DNA of 32,496 bases from Bacteroidaceae bacterium (GTDB lineage: Bacteria > Bacteroidota > Bacteroidia > Bacteroidales > Bacteroidaceae). The position numbers and the translations under genes were made by a program. The DNA lies in NCBI GenBank assembly GCA_017522785.1, contig JAFWYF010000014.1, positions 1 through 32,496 of the forward strand, read 5' to 3'. Position 1 is the first letter of the stretch, and every line of letters starts with the position of its first letter. The notes below the pieces were generated by a model, which did not search any database, was not told the origin of the DNA, and saw nothing but the letters and a program-made list of their open reading frames with translations. Of this stretch, positions 25,070-32,496 are shown one piece after another.

Positions 25070-26344
25070 ATGTATTGGGGTGTTAAAAGAAAATATGTAG
25101 AATATATCATTTATACTCTTTTCTGGGGTATCCTGATTATATTGCCATTTATGGGAGAGCTCATAAATGGCAATATAAATAGTCTTAATTGGAGTAAAGT
25201 TCTCAATTCTTGGTTGTTTATTACTCCTGCCTTTCTTCTATTCGTCATCAACAACAATATATTGATGCCCTACTTTCTTTACAAGAAGGGTAGAACTCAA
25301 TATGTTATCTTTTTGATATTGGCGACGGTGCTTTTTTATTTCCTTTTTGTGATGGTACAGAATTCATTTAAGGGAGATGACAAACAGCGCTTGTACTGGG
25401 ATAGAATTAATCCGCGTTACGAGCGTATGGTACGTGCCGGAAAACATAGTCGTACACTCCTCGCAGATAGACCCAGTAAACATTTGCCTCCACCTCCTAA
25501 AAAAGAGGCCAGAGCAAAGTTCTATAAAGTGAAAAGCGAGCTATATGATTTCATCAATCCTAATGCACATAAGGTTTTTACCATAAAAAAGAGTATGCGC
25601 CACCATTCAGGCGATTTTCTCTTCTCCTCGATATTGCATCCCTATAGTGTGCAATTCCTGCTCATTCTGTTTGTGCTCATGTTCAATATTTCTATACGTA
25701 TATTGTTCTATACAATACGTAACGATGCACGACTTAAAGAATTGGAGCAACAAAAACTTAAATCGGAGCTGGAATACCTTAAATTCCAAATAAATCCGCA
25801 CTTTTTCATGAATACATTGAATAATATTCATGCTCTAATTGATATAGACAAAGAGAGTGCGCAAAAATCTATTATAGAACTGGCTAAGATGATGCGATAT
25901 GTACTCTATGAATCTCCTGAACCCTTTGTTTCGCTCGATAAGGAGTTGCAAATGGTAAAAAGTTATATCTCGCTCATGCGTCTGCGATATACCGATATGC
26001 TAAAAATAGATATTTCATTGCCGAACGATATTATGGGTGCGACTATTCCTTCGTTAATGCTAATGTCGTTCGTTGAGAATGCTTTCAAACATGGTATCTC
26101 ATATAACAATCCTTCCGAGGTGCATGTGTCGGTGTCAATAGATGACGCTAACATTGTTTTTTCGTGCCGTAATACAATTAACAATGCAAAAAAAGAGAAG
26201 GAGGGTAGTAGCAAAACCGGCATTGGCATCGAGAATACGCGCAAACGCCTCCAATTATTGTATGGCGGTAACTATGTGCTCAGAATTTGGACAAATAATA
26301 ACTATTATAATGTTTTATTAAAAATACCTGTTACAAATGGTTAA
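25070..26344 (+). CDS. LytS-like sensor histidine kinase
   Basis: 424 residues. Three membrane helices at ~12-33, 46-66 and 78-98, then an ~85-residue very basic loop (HSRTLLADRPSKHLPPPPKK and a His-pair near its end), a fourth helix at ~190-212, and a HisKA_7-type domain: FQINPHFFMNTLNN with phospho-acceptor His244, N-box ENAFKHG with Asn337, and the nucleotide-binding GIGIENTRKRLQLLYGG. If the N-terminus is cytoplasmic, the basic loop is periplasmic and the likely sensor. It overlaps the LytTR regulator by 8 bp, so they are a two-component pair. Confidence 0.9.
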   Translation: MYWGVKRKYVEYIIYTLFWGILIILPFMGELINGNINSLNWSKVLNSWLFITPAFLLFVINNNILMPYFLYKKGRTQYVIFLILATVLFYFLFVMVQNSFKGDDKQRLYWDRINPRYERMVRAGKHSRTLLADRPSKHLPPPPKKEARAKFYKVKSELYDFINPNAHKVFTIKKSMRHHSGDFLFSSILHPYSVQFLLILFVLMFNISIRILFYTIRNDARLKELEQQKLKSELEYLKFQINPHFFMNTLNNIHALIDIDKESAQKSIIELAKMMRYVLYESPEPFVSLDKELQMVKSYISLMRLRYTDMLKIDISLPNDIMGATIPSLMLMSFVENAFKHGISYNNPSEVHVSVSIDDANIVFSCRNTINNAKKEKEGSSKTGIGIENTRKRLQLLYGGNYVLRIWTNNNYYNVLLKIPVTNG

Positions 26345-27071
26345 GTGCATAATTGTAGATGATGAGCCTCTGGCTTTGACTCAATTAAATAGTTATATAG
26401 AACGAATTCCTTTTTTGGAGTGTGTGAAATCCTGCTCTTCCTCGGCTGAGGCTATGGTTGCTTTAAAGGAGTATGATATTGATGTTATGTTCCTCGATAT
26501 AAATATGCCAGACATTACAGGATTGCAATTGGTGCGTAGCATCTCAAATCCTCCAAAAGTTGTGTTTACAACAGCCTATTCCGAGTATGCGATAGATGGT
26601 TTTAAAGTCGATGCTGTCGATTATCTGTTAAAGCCTTTCGCTTTTGAGGATTTTCTTAAGGCCGCTAATAAGGTGAACGATTTGTGTACCCTTGAGCGCG
26701 CTGCTTTGATATCGAATGACGAAGATACTTATATCGATGACGATAGTGTTTATGTAAAGTCCGATTACAGAATGTTGCGTATACCAATACGCTCAATTCG
26801 CTATGTAGAGAGTATGAGCGAATATGTACGCATATATCTAGAGGATTCCTCTAAGCCGGTGGTTACGTTGCTTAGCATGAAAAAGGTCGAGGAGGTGTTG
26901 CCTAAAAATTTATTTATGCGCGTACACCGCTCGTATATAGTTAATCTAAATAAGGTAAAAGAGGTCTCTCGAATGCATATTGTCTATGATAATAAGGTAA
27001 CAATTCCCATTGGAGATATGTATAAAGATAAGTTCTTTGAATATATTGATAGTCGCTATTTGGGGAAATAA
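26337..27071 (+). CDS. LytTR-family response regulator
   Basis: 244 residues. Receiver domain (1-~120) with acidic pair Asp8-Asp9, phospho-acceptor Asp54 (FLDINMP), Thr79 and Lys99 (LLKPF). LytTR DNA-binding domain from ~145 (VYVKSDYRMLRIPIRSIRYV, MRVHRSYIVNLNKVKEV, VTIPIGDMYKDKF). Partner of the preceding kinase, with overlapping start and stop. LytTR proteins bind pairs of direct repeats about 21 bp apart; a repeat of that spacing exists at 3118-3150, but no link is shown. Confidence 0.95.
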   Translation: MVKCIIVDDEPLALTQLNSYIERIPFLECVKSCSSSAEAMVALKEYDIDVMFLDINMPDITGLQLVRSISNPPKVVFTTAYSEYAIDGFKVDAVDYLLKPFAFEDFLKAANKVNDLCTLERAALISNDEDTYIDDDSVYVKSDYRMLRIPIRSIRYVESMSEYVRIYLEDSSKPVVTLLSMKKVEEVLPKNLFMRVHRSYIVNLNKVKEVSRMHIVYDNKVTIPIGDMYKDKFFEYIDSRYLGK

Positions 27072-27168
27072 CATACTTGTTTATTTATAACTTATAGATT
27101 TTTAAGATAGACTGTATTTGTTTAAAAAATACATTAATACAGGCTTTATGTATCTTGTATGTTTGTGC

Positions 27169-27176
27169 TATCTTTG
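27169..27176 (+). promoter_or_regulatory. -7 box for the PanE-family gene
   Basis: TATCTTTG, exact match. It lies inside the frame if translation began at 27155, so the start at 27197 is preferred. No good -33. Confidence 0.55.
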
Positions 27177-27196
27177 CAATAATTAAAATTTATAAT

Positions 27197-28201
27197 ATGA
27201 GAGTTGCTATATATGGCGCTGGTTCTTTAGGAACTATTCTTGGCGCATACATCACAAAAAATGGAAGAGAAGTAGAATTAATAAATCGTAATAAAGCACA
27301 TGTTGAGGCTCTTTGTGCCAATGGCGCACATGTCGTTGGAACAGTGAACTTTAAGCAAAAGGTTGTTGCTTATACTCCCGATATGATGTCGGGGAAATAT
27401 GATATTATATTTCTAATGACAAAGCAACAACATAATAAAGAGGTGGTAACATTCATAAAAGATTTTCTTTCCGACAAGGGCGTGGTGGTAACACTTCAGA
27501 ATGGAATCCCGGAGCTTGGTATAGGTGAGATTGTTGGAGAAGAACGTGTGCTAGGGTGTACTGTCGCATGGGGCGCTACATTGCAAGCACCGGGAGTGTG
27601 TGAATTGACGAGCGCTCCCGATAGCTTGACATTTTCACTTGGTTCATTGTCTTCAGTGCCTAATAAACTCTTCTACGAGGTAAAATCCTTATTGGAATTG
27701 ATGGGGCCCGTAGAGCGTGATGATAATTTTATAGGAACTCGTTGGAGCAAGCTACTCATAAATTCTGCATTCTCGGGAATGAGTGCAGTGCTTGGTTGCA
27801 CCTTTGGTGAGGCAGCAAAGAATAAAAAGTCGTGTAAGGTAGTACAGGCTCTCATAAAAGAGTGTATAGATGTGTGTGCTGCGGGAAAAATTAAGATAGA
27901 GCCGGTGCAGGGAAAGGATATAGTGAAATTGCTCGACTATAGTAATCCTATTAAAAAGGCAATATCTCTATTCATTATTCCTATTGCCATACGTAAGCAT
28001 GCATTGCTAAAGGCTAGTATGCTACAAGACTTGGAAAAGGGTAAAAAGACCGAGGTAGATGCCATAAATGGTGTTGTTAGTGCTTTTGGTCGCAGGGTGG
28101 GCACTCCTACTCCTATGAATGATAAGGTAGTAGAAATTGTTCATAAGATAGAGGATGGTTTGCTTACTCCATCGTTCGATAATCTTAAATTCTTTATTTA
28201 A
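27197..28201 (+). CDS. 2-dehydropantoate 2-reductase family (PanE-like) oxidoreductase
   Basis: 334 residues from ATG 27197 (MRVAIYGAGSLGT). Rossmann motif GAGSLG at 7-12, then FLMTKQQHNKEVV and TLQNGIPELG, followed by the catalytic-type Lys185 and Asn189 in TRWSKLLINSAFSG. The C-terminal helical domain ends with GRRVGTPTPMNDKVVEIVHK, as in ketopantoate reductases. It probably reduces ketopantoate to pantoate with NADPH for CoA synthesis, although PanE paralogues can use other 2-oxo acids. Downstream is the tRNA cluster. Confidence 0.88.
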   Translation: MRVAIYGAGSLGTILGAYITKNGREVELINRNKAHVEALCANGAHVVGTVNFKQKVVAYTPDMMSGKYDIIFLMTKQQHNKEVVTFIKDFLSDKGVVVTLQNGIPELGIGEIVGEERVLGCTVAWGATLQAPGVCELTSAPDSLTFSLGSLSSVPNKLFYEVKSLLELMGPVERDDNFIGTRWSKLLINSAFSGMSAVLGCTFGEAAKNKKSCKVVQALIKECIDVCAAGKIKIEPVQGKDIVKLLDYSNPIKKAISLFIIPIAIRKHALLKASMLQDLEKGKKTEVDAINGVVSAFGRRVGTPTPMNDKVVEIVHKIEDGLLTPSFDNLKFFI

Positions 28202-28242
28202 GGGCAAACTTCCATTATTTTGAAAAATATTTTGAAGAATGC

Positions 28243-28273
28243 TTGCATATATCGGGAAAGAATACTACCTTTG
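28243..28273 (+). promoter_or_regulatory. Promoter of the tRNA cluster
   Basis: TTG (28243-28245), 20 bp, TACCTTTG (28266-28273), exact TAnnTTTG. It lies about 35 nt upstream of tRNA-Ser. Confidence 0.75.
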
Positions 28274-28308
28274 CATCGCTAAATAAGAGGGGTTAGTTAC
28301 TTTCCTAT

Positions 28309-28395
28309 GGAAGTTTGGGTGAGTGGCTGAAACCAGCAGTTTGCTAAACTGCCGTGCGGGTAACCGTACCGGGGGTTCGAATCCCCCAGCTTCCG
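28309..28395 (+). tRNA. tRNA-Ser (anticodon GCT)
   Basis: 87 nt. The acceptor GGAAGTT pairs with AGCTTCC, with one G-U. The anticodon GCT is at 28343-28345 inside CAGTTTGCTAAACTG. A long variable arm and GGTTCGAATCC T-loop are present. Discriminator G; CCA is not encoded. Confidence 0.95.
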
Positions 28396-28412
28396 CTCTT
28401 GTTAAAGCAATT

Positions 28413-28484
28413 GGCGCTTTCGTCTAGTGGCTAGGACACATGCCTCTCACGCATGGAACACGGGTTCGATTCCCGTAGGCGCTA
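28413..28484 (+). tRNA. tRNA-Glu (anticodon CTC), copy 1
   Basis: 72 nt. Anticodon stem CATGC/GCATG with loop CTCTCAC, anticodon CTC. T-arm ACGGG-TTCGATT-CCCGT. Position 1:72 would be a G-U pair. CCA is not encoded. Identical to copy 2, 87 bp downstream. Confidence 0.93.
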
Positions 28485-28499
28485 CAAAACTTATTTTAT

Positions 28500-28571
28500 G
28501 GCGCTTTCGTCTAGTGGCTAGGACACATGCCTCTCACGCATGGAACACGGGTTCGATTCCCGTAGGCGCTA
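28500..28571 (+). tRNA. tRNA-Glu (anticodon CTC), copy 2
   Basis: Identical in sequence to copy 1 over all 72 nt, with the operon terminator 8 bp after it. Its last 16 nt are the start of the tandem duplication at 28556. Confidence 0.93.
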
Positions 28572-28579
28572 CTTTGGTT

Positions 28580-28609
28580 AGAATTCCTTTTTGGAGTTCT
28601 ATTTTTTTT
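28580..28609 (+). terminator. Terminator of the tRNA cluster
   Basis: AGAATTCC, loop TTTTT, GGAGTTCT (8 bp, one U-G), then A and eight T. Strong rho-independent terminator. Confidence 0.85.
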
Positions 28610-28747
28610 GTTCTTGTTTTGGGTGGATGATTGACAATGCTTGCTGTTCGCACCCCGCCCGGCATAAACTTCGTCTATACTTCGTGCGACTGTTGCTGCA
28701 ATCATTGTCGATTAACTTTGTTAATTCCCGTAGGCGCTACTTTGGTT

Positions 28748-28777
28748 AGAATTCCTTTTTGGAGTTCTATTTTTTTT
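28748..28777 (+). terminator. Duplicated copy of the tRNA terminator
   Basis: Same hairpin and T-run as 28580-28609, carried on the second repeat unit, where no complete tRNA precedes it. Confidence 0.75.
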
Positions 28778-28868
28778 GTTCTTGTTTGGGTGGATGATTG
28801 ACAATGCTTGCTGTTCGCACCCCGCCCGGCATAAACTTCGTCTATGCTTCGTGCGACTGTTGCTGCAA

Positions 28869-29969
28869 TCATTTCGAATTCCAAAAATCAATGTATTGTT
28901 GTGCTACTTTTTCTGGATTATGATGCTTCTTTACAAACTCAATGCTCTCTCTTTGTAGTTTAACAATGCTCTCCTTGTTTAAAACCAACATCTCTAACTT
29001 TTTGTATACATCATCCTCGCTTGGATATACATTTATCATTGGGCGTAAATCCTCTTCGTTTAATATTATGTAGCACTCTTCTTCTGCGCCTCCTATAACA
29101 ATCTTTCCTTTGGATAGAGCTAGCAAGGCATTCATCCCGGGACTGTAACCGTATATTTGATCTAATAGTATGTCGCAATCTTCAACCATTTGGGTGTATT
29201 GCTCAAATGGTACGTTTTCGGCTTTTAATATTTCACAATCATTGGGGTAGGACTTTTGTAACTTCTCTAATGCATGCAACATTATATCTGTCCCTTTATA
29301 TATACTCCTACTACGTTGTATTCCTATGAAAAAACGTATTTTGCGTTCATTGGTATAGTAGTCAGGTCTTTTTTTGAATGAACATGAGACAGGAAAGGGT
29401 ATGTAAGTTAGTTTATTTCTGTAATGCTGTTGATATGATACGTAATACTCATACATACCGGCAATTATTCCATTACACTCATCTGCTATTTTGTAATTGA
29501 GTCTTGCTTTAGCAGTATTACTCCAATCTGCTATTTGTGAAGTTGTATAGTCATTAACAATCTCTTGCTCTCCAATATTGAAATCGGAATATCTAAAATT
29601 GTATGGTTTGGTTGTGGCATATTTTACCCAGAATGCATCCATGCCAAATGCGCCCATAAATAATTTCTTATTATGCTTCTTCAACCAATTATAGAAAGGA
29701 AATATGCGCTCGGCCTTTAGTTCTAGGAACATTGGGTTTATTATTTGCACTATATCATATCCACATAGTTTGGGCAATAGTGTATATGCTCTCAAAAGGT
29801 ATGTTATACCGCCAATTTTTCCATTTTTGCGTACAAGCGAAATATCTCGTTTATAGTTTTTCCAAAAATCGCCATTGCTCATAACGCAAACGCTATGTCC
29901 CAATGAACGAAGCCCTTCTGCAAGACTCCAATGTACGTTACTATATTCGCCGATAAGCAGTATTTTCAT
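28869..29969 (-). CDS. GT4/family-1-type glycosyltransferase
   Basis: 366 residues. The GT-B layout is seen as an N-terminal Rossmann domain (MKILLIGEYSNVHWSLAEGL, then YDIVQIINP) and a C-terminal donor-binding domain with IQRSRSIYKGTD, DCDILLDQIYGYSPGMNALLALSKG and GGAEEECY, the usual Glu-rich donor motif region. It probably transfers a sugar from a nucleotide donor in surface polysaccharide assembly. Last gene of a three-gene minus-strand operon; its start overlaps the preceding stop by 4 bp (ATGA). Its stop codon sits at the edge of the tRNA-derived repeat. Confidence 0.82.
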   Translation of the reverse strand: MKILLIGEYSNVHWSLAEGLRSLGHSVCVMSNGDFWKNYKRDISLVRKNGKIGGITYLLRAYTLLPKLCGYDIVQIINPMFLELKAERIFPFYNWLKKHNKKLFMGAFGMDAFWVKYATTKPYNFRYSDFNIGEQEIVNDYTTSQIADWSNTAKARLNYKIADECNGIIAGMYEYYVSYQQHYRNKLTYIPFPVSCSFKKRPDYYTNERKIRFFIGIQRSRSIYKGTDIMLHALEKLQKSYPNDCEILKAENVPFEQYTQMVEDCDILLDQIYGYSPGMNALLALSKGKIVIGGAEEECYIILNEEDLRPMINVYPSEDDVYKKLEMLVLNKESIVKLQRESIEFVKKHHNPEKVAQQYIDFWNSK

Positions 29970-30967
29970 CTTTTGTCTGGTTTATGTGCCGGTAAAATGA
30001 AACGTAATATATATATACCAAATATGTTGTTTGCCAATTTGCGAAATATTCGGTATTTTACCGAGAAACTTCTCTTTGGCAATGGGTATAGTGCAAACTC
30101 TTTTAACTCTGTTTTGCAAAGATTGTGAACCTCTTTGGCGCTTTTTCCCGCAAAAAACAGATTTATGATGGTGTCAACTGTGAGTGTTGCTAGTTTGCGG
30201 TCTAGCCCTTTTTGTTGTAACGGGTTTGATATGCTGTATACCGAGTCTTTAAATGTGATTAGTCTCTTTAGTAATGAGAAAAGGTCGTTAATACGTTTCT
30301 CTTCAAATTGTTTGTCTGTGTTTGATGTTATAGATTCTTTGCGAATACAATAATTGTACGCTATTATGTTGCTTTCTATAATGCTAGTGGCATGATAGTG
30401 CAACTTGGTGTTGAACTCCTCGTCTTCGTGGTAAACATTTGTTTCGAAACGTATGTTGTGCTTAATGGCGACCTCTCTTTCAAAAATGTATGTCCATGGA
30501 GCGCCACAAAGATTGTTGTCTGCCATGAAAGATGCACCACTTGTGGTGTTGCTGTATCTTATGGCATGTTTGTTGGCTTCTTTTGTTATTTCTGATTCGC
30601 TTTTGCATATCCTGTATTGAAACCTAAATATTTTAGGGCGTTCACTTCTAATAATATCCAAACATGCGCAAAGTGTATTATCAGGTATACAGTCATCTGC
30701 ATCAACAAATTGAATGTATTTGCCTTCTGCTACTTCTATTCCTTTGTTTCTTGTTCCTCCGGGTCCTGTATGCTCGTTGGCTATTACTCTTAGAACATTG
30801 TCGTATTTCTTCTGTGCCCATAATGGTGGGTCGATAGAGCCGTCATCTACTACAATAATCTCGTAACTGTCATCGGGCATCTCTTGAGCAATGATACTGT
30901 CAATACATCGCATCAATAGTTCCTTTGGCAAGTTATAGTGGGGAATTATAATAGAAAGAAACTTCAT
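29966..30967 (-). CDS. GT2-family glycosyltransferase
   Basis: 333 residues. GT-A domain: LSIIIPHYNLPKELLMRCID, nucleotide-binding VDDGS, GGTRNKGIEVAEGKYIQFVDADD with the DxD-type metal site. The C-terminal half is helical (NPLQQKGLDRKLATLTVDTI). It probably adds a sugar to a lipid-linked or surface glycan at the cytoplasmic membrane; donor and acceptor are unknown. It overlaps the next gene by 4 bp and follows its upstream neighbour after 17 bp. Confidence 0.85.
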   Translation of the reverse strand: MKFLSIIIPHYNLPKELLMRCIDSIIAQEMPDDSYEIIVVDDGSIDPPLWAQKKYDNVLRVIANEHTGPGGTRNKGIEVAEGKYIQFVDADDCIPDNTLCACLDIIRSERPKIFRFQYRICKSESEITKEANKHAIRYSNTTSGASFMADNNLCGAPWTYIFEREVAIKHNIRFETNVYHEDEEFNTKLHYHATSIIESNIIAYNYCIRKESITSNTDKQFEEKRINDLFSLLKRLITFKDSVYSISNPLQQKGLDRKLATLTVDTIINLFFAGKSAKEVHNLCKTELKEFALYPLPKRSFSVKYRIFRKLANNIFGIYILRFILPAHKPDKR

Positions 30968-30984
30968 TTTGCCGGATTTTTAAC

Positions 30985-31956
30985 TTAACAGAGTTTTTTA
31001 CGAAAGATGGAGTATGCCATACTATGTATCTTTGCATTGGATAACGAAAAGATTGTATATTTTATCTTGCTCCTTAAAGGTATCTCCATTTTGTAAAGAA
31101 TAGATATAGGCAATCTTTCGTCTTTTATCATGCCAATGGCATTTTCGCGTTCTTTTTTTGTTCCATCGGAGCAACGGCATAGGTCGGTGAGGCAATCGAG
31201 GCATTTGAAAAGTAGGTCGCGCGATTCTTCTTCTAACTTATATTCGTTTTTTGCCTTTTTATATAGATTCACAAAGTTGCGATATCTGAAAAATATCGAT
31301 TTAAAGGAGTAACTGTTCGAGATACTTCCTTTGTGTTTGTGATAGTAGTAAAATCCTGCATCGGAATAGAATACGTTGTTGCAACTCTCGTAAAGTATGG
31401 GGGTAATATATGTGTCCTCAAATAGTTCTCCTTCGGGAAAACGTACAAAGCAAAATAGGTCGGCACGATAAATCTTGTTCCATGAATAGCAATGCTCGTA
31501 GCCTTTGCGTTTTATCCAATCGACGAAAATCTTTTCATTGTCCGAAACTTTTTCCGAAGGAAATGAGACGATTTTGCTTTGCGGGGAGTCGTAATCTACT
31601 GTTACCGGAAACTCTAAAAGGTCTACATCGGGGTTCGATTGCAATATGCGCATATTGTAGTAATATGTTCCCGAAGCGATTGTGTCATCGCCATCTACAA
31701 ATGTAATGTATTCGCCTTGCGCAACAGCTAAACCGGCATTTCGTGCCGATGATAAACCGCCATTCTTTTTATGTATAACTTTAACCTTGTCGCACTCTTG
31801 TGCGTATCTGTCGCATATCGCTCCACAGTTGTCGGGTGAGCCGTCATCCACAAGTATTAGTTCGTAATCGGTATATGTCTGTTGCAAAATGCTCTCTATG
31901 CAATTTTGCAAATGACGCCTTACTTTATATACCGGTACAATTATACTTAATTTCAT
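30985..31956 (-). CDS. GT2-family glycosyltransferase
   Basis: 323 residues from the ATG at 31956. GT-A domain with LSIIVPVYKVRRHLQNCIES, VDDGSPDNCG, GLSSARNAGLAVAQGEY and the metal-binding FVDGDD, followed by ELFEDTYITP, the acceptor-side acid motif common in polysaccharide GT2 enzymes. No membrane helices. First gene of the operon; a -7 box is at 32007-32014. The upstream 540 bp are non-coding and repeat-rich. Confidence 0.87.
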   Translation of the reverse strand: MKLSIIVPVYKVRRHLQNCIESILQQTYTDYELILVDDGSPDNCGAICDRYAQECDKVKVIHKKNGGLSSARNAGLAVAQGEYITFVDGDDTIASGTYYYNMRILQSNPDVDLLEFPVTVDYDSPQSKIVSFPSEKVSDNEKIFVDWIKRKGYEHCYSWNKIYRADLFCFVRFPEGELFEDTYITPILYESCNNVFYSDAGFYYYHKHKGSISNSYSFKSIFFRYRNFVNLYKKAKNEYKLEEESRDLLFKCLDCLTDLCRCSDGTKKERENAIGMIKDERLPISILYKMEIPLRSKIKYTIFSLSNAKIHSMAYSIFRKKLC

Positions 31957-32006
31957 TTTATTTATGTAGAATTTATCTATGGAACGTGTTTTTGCGTCTC
32001 CATTTG

Positions 32007-32014
32007 CAAAGATA
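32007..32014 (-). promoter_or_regulatory. -7 box for the glycosyltransferase operon
   Basis: TATCTTTG on the minus strand, exact match. No clear -33. It leaves a leader of about 45 nt. Confidence 0.5.
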
Positions 32015-32149
32015 ATTAAATCTTAATATAATATGTTGTTTGATGGTTGTTTTTATTTATTTGTATGTAGTTTTAATGCGAAAAAATAATTAACACTATC
32101 TTTTAATAAAAATCTATTTAAATATATTTTTGCTCATTTCTATCTATTT

Positions 32150-32361
32150 TTGAGGAAACCTTGAATGTATACTTTGGGACGGTTAAAATCGTACTCCTTT
32201 GTGAAGCTAAAGCTTCAGTTGTCGCAAACGATGCTGTTTTTGCGTCGTCGCTTTGAAAAATATTGAAGTAAACTTCATATTTCTCGCTCGTTTGTTGCTA
32301 TATTTGAGGTAAACCTCGAATATATACTGCACTCGCTTTGAAAAATATCGAAGTAAACTTC
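32150..32361. repeat. Series of short palindromes (TGARGY-TAA-ARCYTCA type)
   Basis: The palindromes are: TGAAGCT-AA-AGCTTCA (32202-32217, perfect); TGAAGT-AA-ACTTCA (32264-32277, perfect); GAGGT-AA-ACCTC inside 32305-32318; GAAGT-AA-ACTTC (32350-32361, perfect); and an imperfect TGAGG-AAA-CCTT at 32151-32162. Centres are about 40-60 bp apart. Each shares the GARG.../...CYTC arms around AA. Confidence 0.6.
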
Positions 32362-32398
32362 ATATTTCTCGCTCGTTTGTTTGTATATTTGATGTAGT
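32248..32398. repeat. 85-bp-period tandem repeat
   Basis: Two units starting TCGCTTTGAAAAATAT, at 32248 and 32333, stay nearly identical for about 60 bp (GAAGTAAACTTCATATTTCT, CGCTCGTTTGTT) and then diverge. Confidence 0.75.
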
Positions 32399-32496
32399 TT
32401 GATTAAGATTCTTTGAGTATCAAACCATTAAGAAGAACTTGCATGAGAATGGGCAATGGATAAGAAATTGCTAACTTGTTTTGTTACACTATATTC

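Larger units (their letters stand above)
28556..28873. repeat. Tandem duplication of tRNA-Glu 3' end plus flank
   Basis: Unit 1 is 28556-28723 and unit 2 28724-28873. Both begin ATTCCCGTAGGCGCTAC, the T-arm and acceptor end of tRNA-Glu, and continue with the terminator and about 120 bp of flank, differing by one T in a T-run and one A/G. Unit 2 stops within a few bases of the stop codon of the glycosyltransferase gene at 28869. Inside each unit TGATTG..CAATCA, TCGCAC..GTGCGA and GCATA..TATGC-like arms nest as a hairpin (the last is a match only in unit 2). Confidence 0.85.
32015..32496. other. Non-coding, repeat-rich right end
   Basis: No gene is seen. It is AT-rich, with the palindrome series at 32150-32361, an 85-bp-period tandem repeat (32248-32313 and 32333-32398), a hairpin GTCGCAAA/TTTGCGTC (32221-32246, one mismatch) and GTTTGAT/ATCAAAC (32397-32425). 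Confidence 0.6.

Noticed and set aside
28511-28884. Small open frames on the minus strand across the tRNA repeat
   Set aside because: They translate the antisense of tRNA-Glu and of the duplicated flank.
32150-32361. CRISPR array
   Set aside because: Repeats are only 12-16 bp, differ from one another and have variable spacing; no cas gene nearby.

Overview
The window reads as a chromosomal segment of a Bacteroidales bacterium (phylum Bacteroidota), probably gut-associated. The signs are a NigD-like lipoprotein, BspA-type leucine-rich repeats, a YIP1-family membrane protein, a methionine synthase without its reactivation domain, a GGGtGRT/NifU-like pair, LytS/LytTR-type regulators, and Bacteroidetes promoters (TAnnTTTG or TATCTTCG at -7, TTG/TTTG about 20 bp upstream). 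Shine-Dalgarno sequences are nearly absent; the GGGtGRT gene is the clear exception. I cannot resolve the genus.

Region by region. 1-480 is non-coding, with a nested inverted-repeat element (17-135) and two copies of a roughly 69-bp repeat. 609-4806 is an accessory-looking block: a conserved unknown protein, a membrane Ser/Thr kinase with a C-terminal periplasmic leucine-rich-repeat domain, a small protein with a cysteine-packed tail, and an LpxL/HtrB-like acyltransferase that starts right after a terminator. 4924-7011 holds an eroded copy of the 3' end of the GGGtGRT gene and then a type IV AbiE toxin-antitoxin operon, whose promoter is overlaid by an 11-bp-arm palindrome. 7185-8910 is the intact GGGtGRT gene with its NifU-like partner, a widely conserved but functionally obscure pair.

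9157-16462 is a co-directional run: NigD-like lipoprotein, YIP1-family protein, SmpB, MetH and a PMCA-type calcium ATPase. 16923-19055 encodes a DUF4353-like lipoprotein with a Met/Pro-rich tail. On the minus strand follow thioredoxin, a small membrane protein and an OmpH/Skp-like protein. On the plus strand come a PepD dipeptidase and a beta-helix lipoprotein, convergent with rlmH. nadC, a LytS-like kinase with its LytTR regulator, and a PanE-family reductase come next.

28309-28571 carries tRNA-Ser(GCT) and two identical tRNA-Glu(CTC) genes. The last tRNA's 3' end, the operon terminator and about 120 bp of flank are tandemly duplicated up to the stop codon of a three-gene glycosyltransferase operon (28869-31956, minus), probably part of a surface polysaccharide locus. 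The right end (31957-32496) is non-coding, with a series of short palindromes and an 85-bp-period tandem repeat.

The candidates I rate most worth following are the kinase/Cys-tail/acyltransferase block, the AbiE insertion next to a relic of its neighbour's 3' end, the GGGtGRT/NifU-like pair, and the palindrome series at the right end. All functional statements rest on recognising motifs by eye; no database search was run.
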